DNA from: Ferruginibacter sp. | Lineage (GTDB): Bacteria > Bacteroidota > Bacteroidia > Chitinophagales > Chitinophagaceae | Assembly: GCF_028288465.1 (NCBI RefSeq) | Contig: NZ_JAQBNR010000015.1 | Span: 248,001 to 312,000 of the forward strand | Direction of reading: 5' to 3' | DNA length: 64,000 nucleotides | Part shown: one piece after another, positions 39,710 to 47,398 of the stretch | Layout of the letters: every line of letters begins with the position of its first letter | Numbering within the stretch: the first letter of the stretch is position 1 | Made by a program: the position numbers and the translations under genes | Notes under the pieces: generated by a model | Databases searched by the model: none | Seen by the model: the letters and a program-made list of their open reading frames with translations, nothing else | Told to the model about the DNA's origin: nothing

Positions 39710-40043
39710 ACAATGGCTTGTACAGTAAAATGGTTGAGCAGTGGGTTTTAAACAACTTAAGAAACGATACTTTATTAAGGGCTGGTTTTTTAAAGGAATT
39801 AGCTGGTTTAAGTACCAAATAACCAGGATGGAATGTTTGTAAAAAATGAACAGCCAGGTTTTTAAAAATGCAAAGCCAGCTTACTTTAAACTTACAATAA
39901 AGATTCTACAAATGCAAGCCGGCACCCGCTTCCGCACGGGGTTTATTTTTCTCCGCATCCAATTTGGGATGTAGGGTTGTATTTTCTAATGATGCATATG
40001 ATTAAAGATGAAGTGCATCCTGATTCGCTAATCCCCACAATAG

Positions 40044-40392
40044 TCTGAACATGATTTTTATGATTTAATGTTGCACATGATAAAATGCAGTACCTCCCCA
40101 ATCCGCTAATCCCCAAATAGTCTGAACTATGATTTTTGTGATTTAATGATTAACATGATTAAATGCAGTCTCCCCCAATTCGCTCATCATAAAAATCACA
40201 AGAATCAAATAAATCACAGTTCAGACAAAAAATGATGCACATCATAAAATGCAGTACCTCCCCAATCCGCTAATCCCCACAATAGTCTGAACTATGATTT
40301 TTGTGATTAAATGATTAACATGATTAAATACAGTCTCCCCCAATTCGCTCATCCTGAAAATCACAAAATCATATAAATCCTGTTCAGACAAC
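40044..40392. repeat. Dispersed hairpin elements (TCTGAAC family), tandem copies
   Basis: TCTGAAC boxes start at 40044, 40121 and 40286. The last two are exactly 165 bp apart and nearly identical. Each unit has a left arm TCTGAACTATGATTTTTGTG and an inverted right arm (AAAATCACA ... AAATCACAGTTCAGA or close variant) about 80-100 bp later, so each can fold back. The 40044 copy is truncated. The region 39710-40403 holds no other gene. Confidence 0.75.
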
Positions 40393-40403
40393 AAATGATC
40401 GCC

Positions 40404-40592
40404 CTAAAAATCAGCCCTCATCCGCCCAATCCGTGTCATCAGCGTTCCATCCTTCGCTAAAATCAGCATTCCATCCTCCGCTACAAAAAAAGGGCGCTCC
40501 ACACCCTTACAGGTAGCAAAGCGCCCGCTCGTCGTATCAAAGTAACAAACCCTGCGAGGCCAGGGGTACTGGTTTGGGGGGACAGGATTCAA
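40404..40592 (-). CDS. Small protein coupled to an excisionase-like gene
   Basis: The 62-aa product (MNPVPPNQYPWPRRVCYFD...) begins in an ATGA overlap with the stop of the HTH gene, so translation would be coupled. It contains two similar segments (AEDGMLILA and KDGTLMTR), possibly an internal duplication. No family is recognised. It ends just before the hairpin repeats. The coupling is the main reason to take it as real. Confidence 0.45.
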   Translation of the reverse strand: MNPVPPNQYPWPRRVCYFDTTSGRFATCKGVERPFFVAEDGMLILAKDGTLMTRIGRMRADF

Positions 40593-40855
40593 GTCCGCCC
40601 CATATGCTGGTTTTCCCGGAGATATTGTTGCAGCACCGCCTGATCGAAAAACACTTTACAATTCGGGCGTTTCTGGATGTATTTTATCTTACCCTCGTCA
40701 CGGGTTATTTTCAGCAATCGCTCGCTGATGCGCAAAAAAAACGCGGCCTCTTTAGAAGTTAGTAAAACACTCGGTAGTGGAATATCCACCACCATATCAC
40801 TATCGTCAGCAGGTGGAAGGGGTACAGCAGTTCCTTTGTTGTACGGTACAGGCAT
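40589..40855 (-). CDS. Helix-turn-helix excisionase-type DNA-binding protein
   Basis: The 88-aa protein has an HTH_17/MerR-like domain at about 30-80: LLTSKEAAFFLRISERLLKI, IKYIQKRPNCKVFF and LQQYL. This is the layout of Xis/AlpA-like proteins. Such small regulators direct excision or control mobile-element genes. The first 28 residues are Pro/Asp-rich and atypical. It sits in a repeat field with no integrase nearby, so it may be a remnant of a lost element or a regulator of the coupled small gene. Confidence 0.75.
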   Translation of the reverse strand: MPVPYNKGTAVPLPPADDSDMVVDIPLPSVLLTSKEAAFFLRISERLLKITRDEGKIKYIQKRPNCKVFFDQAVLQQYLRENQHMGRT

Positions 40856-40993
40856 GGCAAAATTGTTTTTAGGTTTTCAATAAAAATGAACAATCTGCGG
40901 CCCAGAGGAAACGAATGAAGTATAAATAAAGCTAATTTGTTTTAAAAATGCAAGCTTTTTGAGAAAAAAGTTTAAACTGGCGCAACCAACGTT

Positions 40994-41084
40994 AGGCAAT
41001 AGGCAATAGTTACCAGGCAACAGGCAACAGGCAATGGGCAATGGTCAATGGTCAATAGGCAGTAGTCAATAGGCAATAGTCAAT
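40994..41084 (+). repeat. Heptamer tandem array (RGKCAAT)
   Basis: Thirteen in-register 7-bp units (AGGCAAT, AGGCAAC, GGGCAAT, GGTCAAT, AGTCAAT and similar). Such arrays resemble the short tandemly repeated heptamers known from cyanobacteria. An inverted copy of the same family is at 42904-42931. Confidence 0.85.
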
Positions 41085-41184
41085 CAATGTCGTTTACTTA
41101 AGCCATTAAAAATTTATCCCGATAGTAATAGGTTACAAAAAGGGCATGAAGTCTACAAGTCATGTTTCGATCCGATAGCTATCG

Positions 41185-41357
41185 GGTTTAACCCAGTAAC
41201 TGGATAAGCTGCATCTTTTGCTTCGGTTCCGGCTTGCCGGAATTCAAAAAAATACGCAGCATTCCCGATAGCTACCGGGATTTTTGAAAGAAGCAAAAGC
41301 AGTCCCGGTAGCTATCGGGATTCCAGTTACGCAGACCGCCGGCTGAGGAGGCGAGTA
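41185..41357. repeat. Long hairpin repeat R1, copy with palindromic inserts
   Basis: Left arm AGTAACTGGATAAGCTGCAT through TTTTGCTTCGG, right arm GAAGCAAAAGCAG ... TCCAGTTACG, a broken inverted repeat. A direct copy lies at 41701-41845. This copy also carries TCCCGATAGCTACCGGGA (41263-41280) and its exact reverse complement (41303-41320). A third, 14-bp palindrome CCGATAGCTATCGG is at 41172-41185. Confidence 0.8.
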
Positions 41358-41467
41358 TTCGAATAAAAAAGATCTTCGTATTTATTTGAAGTGTTTATAA
41401 TAGCCCGCAATACTTAGGTAGTCTCTATTTTCTTTTTTGTCTTGATACAAAAAAGAAACAAAAAAAA

Positions 41468-41630
41468 TCAAGGCTGCGAATAAAAAGGCTGAAATTTTCA
41501 GCACAATCCTACAATCAAGGAACTCGCTCGAAGTCTATAATGCCTTGCAATATATGCGTGCTCAAACAGCCTTGATTGCTTAACGGATTGCACTGAAAAT
41601 TTCCAGCACTTTTTATTCGGGGCCGTTTGA
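41468..41630. repeat. Long imperfect inverted repeat
   Basis: Arms of about 53 and 60 nt (41468-41520 and 41570-41630) are imperfect reverse complements. Shared blocks are CGAATAAAAAG, GAAATTTTCAG, GCAATCC and AATCAAGG. The loop is about 50 nt. No coding frame is convincing. Confidence 0.75.
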
Positions 41631-41700
41631 AGAGTATCCATTATTGTTACAGTTCATGATAAAGCCTGGCAGAAAGCGAAAGCTCCTCAAACCGTCCTTC

Positions 41701-41845
41701 GGGTTTAAAACAGTAACTGGATAAGCTGCATCTTTTGCTTCGGTTCCGGCCAGCCGGAATTCCAAAAAATGCGCAGCATATTTTTTTGAAAGAAGCAAAA
41801 GCAGCAGCGTTCCAGTTACGCAGCCCGCCGGCTGAAGAGGCGAAA
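41701..41845. repeat. Long hairpin repeat R1, copy without inserts
   Basis: A near-identical direct copy of 41185-41357, but lacking the TCCCGATAGC-type palindromes at the corresponding sites. A minus-strand frame across it (41613-41867) is probably spurious. Confidence 0.8.
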
Positions 41846-41925
41846 CTGACAAATTGAAAAGCAGCAACGAGTTTTAATTGGCGCCTGAATTAATAAATAA
41901 ACGACATTGAACAGTCAACAGGCAA

Positions 41926-41953
41926 AGTAAAAAGTAAAAAGTAAAAAGTAAAA
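41926..41953. repeat. AGTAAAA heptamer repeat (4 units)
   Basis: Four consecutive AGTAAAA heptamers. It is a second heptamer motif in the same repeat field. Just before the FN3 gene, 42055-42085 also has repeated CCTTAAGC/CCTTCAGC words. Confidence 0.7.
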
Positions 41954-42088
41954 AAGCATAGCCGCAGCTGCAAAGCCAAAGCGGGCAAAAACAAGCGGGC
42001 AGCGTGATCAACCAAACCAATCCCAAACCAGGCAAACACCCCCTCCGCTAACATAAGCCTTAAGCTTTCCGCCTTAAGCCTTCAGCTT

Positions 42089-42706
42089 TTATTGCGCAAA
42101 CAAACTAACCACCCCACTATACACCAGTTGATTCCTGCTGCCGCTCACCGCCACCCTTACCCAGTATTGCTTGCCCGGTAGCAGATCGGTAAACACATAC
42201 TTGCTCGTGGTGCTCAGGTTGTTTTGCCAAACGGTTGTGTCTGTTGGTGGTTCAGTACACAGCTGATGATTGTAGCCCTTGCCACCCTTTACCGCCTGTA
42301 CCTGGCTCACCAGGCTGCCACCCGTAACCCCGTTGGTGAGCGACGCGTTTTGCGGCGCCTCCAGGTACACTTTGCCCGGTTCCTTGCTCAGCGGGTAGCC
42401 GCTGCCGGTGAGCATCGTAACACTGCCGTTGCTCACATTCATAACGTACAGACCCAGCAGGCGCAGCCCCTGTTCCAGCGCCAGGCGACTCTCATTTTTT
42501 TCCGCCATACTGTTTTTACCCAGGTCTTTCGCTGCCACAAGGGCGTTGCTGTAGCGGGTAACAGCCGCATCCACAATGGCCAGCGATGGGTTGGGGTTGG
42601 GGAAGTTCGCATTGCCCTGCATACTCGTGTTAATGTGCCTTGCAGTGGTTTCAAAATCCGCGTCCGATAAACGGCTGAAGCTGGTGTTAATACCCGGCAT
42701 TTTCAT
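42089..42706 (-). CDS. Fibronectin-type-III-like domain protein, unknown
   Basis: The 205-aa protein has an N-terminal helical part (AIVDAAVTRYSNALVAAKDLG, NESRLALEQGLRLLGLYV) and a C-terminal FN3-like fold: TTVWQNNLSTTSKYVFTDL, then LLPGKQYWVRVAVSGSRN and QLVYSGVVSLFAQ. Similar proteins recur in Bacteroidota next to repeats, often without a signal peptide, as here. The role is unknown. It lies wholly inside the repeat field, between inverted heptamer arrays at 40994 and 42904. Confidence 0.75.
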   Translation of the reverse strand: MKMPGINTSFSRLSDADFETTARHINTSMQGNANFPNPNPSLAIVDAAVTRYSNALVAAKDLGKNSMAEKNESRLALEQGLRLLGLYVMNVSNGSVTMLTGSGYPLSKEPGKVYLEAPQNASLTNGVTGGSLVSQVQAVKGGKGYNHQLCTEPPTDTTVWQNNLSTTSKYVFTDLLPGKQYWVRVAVSGSRNQLVYSGVVSLFAQ

Positions 42707-42903
42707 AAAAATAAGTTTTAAGTTAGGCCCACAAAAGCGTGGAATAAGCTATAACCCGCCGAAGTATTATTTATTGCAGCCATGTCACAAACTGCTGCAA
42801 ACTTCCACAAACTGCTGCAAAATAGTTTGCGGCAAACTGTAAAAAACCGTCCGGATGCCCGCCGGGAACGCCGGAATAATCCGGCGCAACAGTAAATATT
42901 GGC

Positions 42904-42931
42904 CATTGACTATTGACTATTGACCATTGAC
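42904..42931 (-). repeat. Heptamer tandem array, inverted orientation
   Basis: CATTGAC TATTGAC TATTGAC CATTGAC in four 7-bp units. Read on the minus strand this is GTCAATR, the same family as 40994-41084. It runs directly, in register, into the 21-bp array. Upstream, 42778-42842 repeats CACAAACTGCTGCAAA. Confidence 0.8.
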
Positions 42932-43181
42932 CAACAACAAAAATCTTTTGACAACATACAAAGCGCCTGTGTTATATAACAAAGCCCGAAGTACAACAAA
43001 CAAAAGCCTGCCGTATACCAACAAAACAAACATGCTATATAACAAAAGACTGCTGACGGTGTACAAAAGGTTTTTGACAGCAAACAAAGCAGGTTGGCTG
43101 ACAAACAACAGCCCAATGCCCGCAAACAAATGGCTTTATCCTACATACAAATCACTTTTGCTAACGTACAACGGCCCATCA
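42930..43181. repeat. 12 x 21-bp array with a fixed ACAAA/ACAAC core
   Basis: Twelve consecutive 21-bp units. Bases 8-12 of every unit are ACAAA (ten units) or ACAAC (units 9 and 12), while the flanks vary freely. 21 bp is three heptamers and about two helical turns. Stop codons are scarce on both strands, so open frames here (42927-43331 plus; 42910-43129 minus) are probably by-products. The plus frame would encode heptad repeats with N-K or Y-K each seven residues. From 43182 to 43569 I see no supported gene. Confidence 0.85.
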
Positions 43182-43569
43182 TTGCCGAACCTGGATGTTT
43201 TAAATACATTATTGTCCCAACATTTAGGCAATGGGCAGCATCGTTGCATCGCCCTCTTGTACTGTATACCGTTAAGGGGCTTTTATCTAAGCGGTTGTGC
43301 GTTTACCAAAATAAAGGGTACGTTCACGTAATGTTTTGTTTTTGTAATCATTTTTAGTGTAAATTGTTTGCCTCTTACGTCTTATATCCCACAATTAATT
43401 TTAACCCTAAACAACTTGTCATGATGATAGATACCTCTGTCTGTTTTTGTACGAATTACGATATCAAATTGATGATGGAGAAATTAATTGAATTAAGAAC
43501 CGAAGAGGTTAAAAGCAATTTCTCAATTGATTTTTCTATGACAAAGACAAATAACAACTTACATCCACT

Positions 43570-46434
43570 ATGCCTTTAAGCTGGAATGAAATTAAAAGCC
43601 GTGCCGCCACCTTCAGCAATGAATGGAAAGACGATACGAGTGAAGATGCAGAAGCCAAATCTTTTTGGGATGATTTTTTTAACGTTTTTGGCATCAGCCG
43701 CCGCAGGGTAGCCACCTTTGAGCAGCAGGTAAAAAAAATTGATAACAAAGCAGGCTTTATAGACCTGCTGTGGAAGGGTATTATTTTAGTGGAACACAAG
43801 AGCCGTGGCAAAGACCTTGACCGTGCTTACCAGCAAGCCAAAGATTATTTTCCCGGGTTAAAAGATAAGGAACTGCCGCGCTATATTCTTGTGAGTGATT
43901 TTGTATGTTTTCGTTTATATGACCTGGAAGAAAAACAGCAGCACGAATTTAAACTCACCGAATTTGTAAACCATGTACACTTGTTTGGCTTTATCGCCGG
44001 TTATCAAAAGCGTGCAAGCTATAAAGAGCAGGACCCTGTAAACATACAGGCTGCGGAACTGATGGGCAAGCTGCACGACAAATTAAAAGCCATTGGTTAT
44101 GAAGGGCACGACCTTGAGCTATACCTTGTACGTTTATTATTTTGCCTGTTTGCGGATGATACCAATATTTTTGAGCTGGGCATTTTTCACGAATATTTAG
44201 AACTGAAAACAAATGAAGATGGCAGCGACCTTGCCGCACACATCAGTCAGTTGTTTACCATTCTTAACACGCCCAACGATAAACGTTTTAAAAATATTGA
44301 TGAAAGCCTCAACGCCTTTCCCTATGTAAACGGAAAATTGTTTGAAGAGCCATTACCCTTCGCCAGTTTTGACAGCAGCATGCGCAAAACGCTGATCGAT
44401 TGTTGCCTGCTGGATTGGGGAAAGATATCACCTGCCATATTTGGCTCGCTGTTTCAAAGCGTGATGGATGAAAAAGCCCGCCGAAATTTAGGCGCTCATT
44501 ACACCAGCGAAAAAAATATTTTAAAACTCATTGGCCCTTTATTTCTTGATGATTTGCGTAAAGAATTTGATGCCGCTAAAGACAGCAAGCAAAAGCTGCA
44601 AAAGTTTCATGATAAAATAAGCAAGCTGCGGTTTTTAGACCCAGCCTGTGGTTGCGGGAACTTTTTAATTATTGCCTACAGGGAATTGCGACTGCTTGAA
44701 ATTGATATTATTAAAACCCTGTTGTTTAAGCACGAAAAATTAAGAGCAGAAGTAGCCGCTGAAGCCGGTATTGATGCCGGGCATTTAATAAAATGCGATG
44801 TAGATAAATTTTACGGAATAGAGTACGAGGAGTTTCCGGCCCAAATAGCACAGGTAGCCATGTGGCTGATGGACCACCAGATGAACCAACTGGTAACACA
44901 AACTTTTGGCGAATATTATGTGCGATTGCCTTTGCGTAAAAGTGCTACTATACGGCATGGTAATGCTTTGCGTATAGACTGGCAAAGCCTTTTACAGCCG
45001 CAGTTAAGCGATGTATGGAATAAAGAGGAGACTGATAAATTGAGATACAATTATATTTTCGGGAATCCACCTTTTATAGGATATGCATGGCAAAGCAAAG
45101 AACAAAAAGAAGATCTGACAATGACTTTCAATGGTATCAATGGAGCAGGTGTTTTAGATTATGTATGTGCATGGTATATTAAAGCCGCCCAATATCTTCA
45201 GTTTTCTAATGAAGTGTATACATATCCTGGTACGTTGGGAGAACAAGGTTTAGTGCATGTTTCAAGTTCAACATATTGTGGCTTTGTTAGCACGAATTCT
45301 ATTTCACAAGGAGAGCAGGCAGGAATTTTATGGAGTGAGCTCATCAATAAATATTCGATCAGAATATTTTTTGCACATCGTACATTTAAATGGGGAAATG
45401 AAGCAAGAGGTAATGCAGCTGTTCATGTAGTAATTATTGGATTCGCCAATTTTAATTACAATCCTAAAAGAATTTTTGAGTACGATGATATTAAAGCTGA
45501 GCCGCATGAAATTATTGTAAAGAATATTAACCCATATTTAGTTGGCGGAAAAGATGCTTTTATTCAAAAAAGGACAAACCCAATATGCAACGTGTCCTCA
45601 ATTAATAGAGGCAGCGATGCAATCGATGACGGAAATCTTTTATTAAATGTTGAAGAGAGAGAAGATTTAATTAAAAATAATCCCGGAGCAGAAAAATGGA
45701 TACGGCCATTTCTTATGGGAAGAGAATTTTTAAATAAAATACCGAGGTATTGTCTTTGGCTTAAAAATATAGAGCCTACAGAATTGAAAGCTTTGCCGCT
45801 TGTTTATGAGAGGGTACAAAAGGTTAAAACCTTTAGAGAAAAAAGTCTAAGACCGCAAACAATTAAAGCGGCAAAATTTCCAACCTTGTTCGGCGAAGAA
45901 AGGCACCCCGATTCAGATTACTTAGCAATTCCCAAAGTGTCATCGGAAAACAGGGAGTATATACCTATCGCCTTCTGTTCAAAAGATACAATCTGTGGAG
46001 ATAAACTATTTAACCTTCCCAATGCTACTTTATTCCACTTCGGAATTTTAACCTCATTGATGCACAATACTTGGATGCGTTACACCTGTGGAAGGATGAA
46101 AAGTGACTATAGTTATTCAAATACAATCGTGTACAACAATTTTCCGTGGCCAGAGAACCCAACAGATAAACAAAAAGAAACAGTAGAAAAAGCAGCGCAG
46201 GCAGTATTGGATGCAAGGGCAAGTTTTCCGGATGAACGTCTTGCAGATTTGTATGATCCAAACACAATGCCACCGGTATTGGTAAAAGCACACCAGGTAT
46301 TGGATAAAGCCGTTGACCTATGTTACCGCCCGCAGGCATTCATCAACGAAACCAAACGCATTGAATATTTATTTGAGTTGTACGATCATTACACTGCTGG
46401 ATTATTTGCAAAAGAAAAGAAGATTAAAAAATAA
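43570..46434 (+). CDS. MmeI-like type IIG restriction-modification enzyme
   Basis: This single-chain 954-aa enzyme both methylates adenine and cuts DNA at a distance. The N-terminal nuclease has D65-x9-E75-x-K77 (IILVEHKSRG), the same spacing as D70/E80/K82 of MmeI. A helical spacer follows, then the SAM motif I FLDPACGCGNFL (about 355-366) and the catalytic NPPFIGY (about 499). A target-recognition domain and a C-terminal helical tail end the protein. MmeI-like enzymes modify one strand and need no partner. No second RM gene is adjacent. It opens the defence-type island. The specificity domain cannot be read by eye. No frameshift is visible. Confidence 0.92.
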   Translation: MPLSWNEIKSRAATFSNEWKDDTSEDAEAKSFWDDFFNVFGISRRRVATFEQQVKKIDNKAGFIDLLWKGIILVEHKSRGKDLDRAYQQAKDYFPGLKDKELPRYILVSDFVCFRLYDLEEKQQHEFKLTEFVNHVHLFGFIAGYQKRASYKEQDPVNIQAAELMGKLHDKLKAIGYEGHDLELYLVRLLFCLFADDTNIFELGIFHEYLELKTNEDGSDLAAHISQLFTILNTPNDKRFKNIDESLNAFPYVNGKLFEEPLPFASFDSSMRKTLIDCCLLDWGKISPAIFGSLFQSVMDEKARRNLGAHYTSEKNILKLIGPLFLDDLRKEFDAAKDSKQKLQKFHDKISKLRFLDPACGCGNFLIIAYRELRLLEIDIIKTLLFKHEKLRAEVAAEAGIDAGHLIKCDVDKFYGIEYEEFPAQIAQVAMWLMDHQMNQLVTQTFGEYYVRLPLRKSATIRHGNALRIDWQSLLQPQLSDVWNKEETDKLRYNYIFGNPPFIGYAWQSKEQKEDLTMTFNGINGAGVLDYVCAWYIKAAQYLQFSNEVYTYPGTLGEQGLVHVSSSTYCGFVSTNSISQGEQAGILWSELINKYSIRIFFAHRTFKWGNEARGNAAVHVVIIGFANFNYNPKRIFEYDDIKAEPHEIIVKNINPYLVGGKDAFIQKRTNPICNVSSINRGSDAIDDGNLLLNVEEREDLIKNNPGAEKWIRPFLMGREFLNKIPRYCLWLKNIEPTELKALPLVYERVQKVKTFREKSLRPQTIKAAKFPTLFGEERHPDSDYLAIPKVSSENREYIPIAFCSKDTICGDKLFNLPNATLFHFGILTSLMHNTWMRYTCGRMKSDYSYSNTIVYNNFPWPENPTDKQKETVEKAAQAVLDARASFPDERLADLYDPNTMPPVLVKAHQVLDKAVDLCYRPQAFINETKRIEYLFELYDHYTAGLFAKEKKIKK

Positions 46435-46471
46435 ATCAGATTTGAAATTTTAAACCAGTTGAAATTAAAAT

Positions 46472-47038
46472 ATGGATGTAAAAAGCCTAAACGAATACAA
46501 ACAAAACTGCTATACGGCATTAAGTAGAGACTTGACAGAATTTGAAAAGAATTTCCTGTTAATTGCAGGAGCAATTTTAGCTTTCTCGATAACCTTTATA
46601 AAGGATATAATTAAAATAGCAGAGGCGGACTATTTGTACTTATTATTTCTCGGGTGGTTGTTTATCATCGTATCCATTGGTATTATGATGCATACATTTT
46701 TGAGGTCTGCAAATGCAAGTAATGACCTATTAAAGCTTGTCGATGATTTTATTGAAAATAATGGTTTTTATATTTCAGAAACGAAATTATCAAGTGAACA
46801 TAGCAAGAAGATAAAGACCGATGTGAATGCGATTTTATATCCTTGTAAATCAAAGTTAAGAGCGCATAGAAAATTTGCAGTTAATACCTTTTTAACAGGA
46901 CTGGTTTCATTTTCTTTATTTGTTTCTTTAAACTTAATCGATGAAAACGGCAAAGACAGGAATACAAAAGATAAGAAATCAGTGCACACAATATTCACTA
47001 ACGATACAATAATTATTAAAGGAACGAATAATGAGTAA
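46472..47038 (+). CDS. Membrane protein of the defence island, unknown
   Basis: The 188-aa protein has helices at about 27-45 (FLLIAGAILAFSITFI), 52-73 (LYLLFLGWLFIIVSIGIMM) and 134-155 (FLTGLVSFSLFVSLNLI), with a cytoplasmic helical stretch between. The layout recalls SLATT-type defence effectors, which oligomerise in the membrane, but no signature residue proves it. It starts 37 bp after the MmeI-like gene and overlaps a proline-rich peptide gene by 8 bp. Together this suggests an RM-linked operon. Confidence 0.75.
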   Translation: MDVKSLNEYKQNCYTALSRDLTEFEKNFLLIAGAILAFSITFIKDIIKIAEADYLYLLFLGWLFIIVSIGIMMHTFLRSANASNDLLKLVDDFIENNGFYISETKLSSEHSKKIKTDVNAILYPCKSKLRAHRKFAVNTFLTGLVSFSLFVSLNLIDENGKDRNTKDKKSVHTIFTNDTIIIKGTNNE

Positions 47039-47189
47039 ATCAACACCTCCAAGGCCCACTCCAAGGCCCACTCCTCAACCCCAGCCAACACCTAGGCCGA
47101 CTCCCAGACCGTTACCCAATGAAAGCCCTAAGCCATTCATTAGAGAACAGCCAAGTCCGAAAGGAGATCCGCCACCAATGAGAAAATAG
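47031..47189 (+). CDS. Proline-rich small protein coupled to the membrane protein
   Basis: The 52-aa protein MSKSTPPRPTPRPTPQPQPT... has a PxPRPTPRP repeat, then a basic/acidic tail ending PPPMRK. The ATG lies 8 bp inside the membrane-protein gene, the usual sign of translational coupling. Proline-rich arms often bind SH3-like or membrane partners. No homologue is recognised. It is too short for many annotation programs. The repeat could drift easily, so function is unknown. Confidence 0.6.
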   Translation: MSKSTPPRPTPRPTPQPQPTPRPTPRPLPNESPKPFIREQPSPKGDPPPMRK

Positions 47190-47247
47190 CAACACTCACT
47201 TAGAAAAAGCAAGACATATCTAGGGAAGCATGCAATGACTTCCTTCG

Positions 47248-47372
47248 CAGCAACGCCTCCTTCCGAGGCAGTGCGTTGGCCAGGGACCTTGCAGACTAGG
47301 AAGCAACAAACATAATTAACTGATGCGAACATCCTCGGTCATGCTGCAAAAGATAGTTGAGAGACGGTGCTA
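47248..47372 (+). repeat. Interspersed repeat family B, copy 1
   Basis: Shares GCAACGCCTCC, CATGCTGCAAAAG and GTTGAGAGACG with the copy at 57210-57329. Its ends (GCAACGCCTC and GAGACGGTGC) are a decayed version of that copy's terminal inverted repeat. Confidence 0.65.
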
Positions 47373-47398
47373 ACAAAAAATATTATTAAACAGGAGCG

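Noticed and set aside
41613..41867. 84-codon minus-strand frame
   Set aside because: It is read through a copy of the R1 hairpin repeat; likely spurious translation of a dispersed repeat.
42930..43181. CRISPR or diversity-generating template/variable repeat
   Set aside because: The units are contiguous 21-mers with a 5-bp core and no 25-40-bp direct repeats or cas genes. There is no template/variable repeat pair with adenine-directed change, and the RT lies 8 kb away with no DGR partner.
42927..43331. 134-codon plus-strand frame and two minus-strand frames over the 21-bp array
   Set aside because: The frames are open on both strands because the repeat is poor in stop codons. The predicted proteins are simple heptad repeats with no family.
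43421..43579. 52-codon frame (MMIDTSVCFC...) overlapping the MmeI-like start by 10 bp
   Set aside because: It could be a coupled leader peptide, but there is no motif and the region is repeat-derived. Too weak to call.
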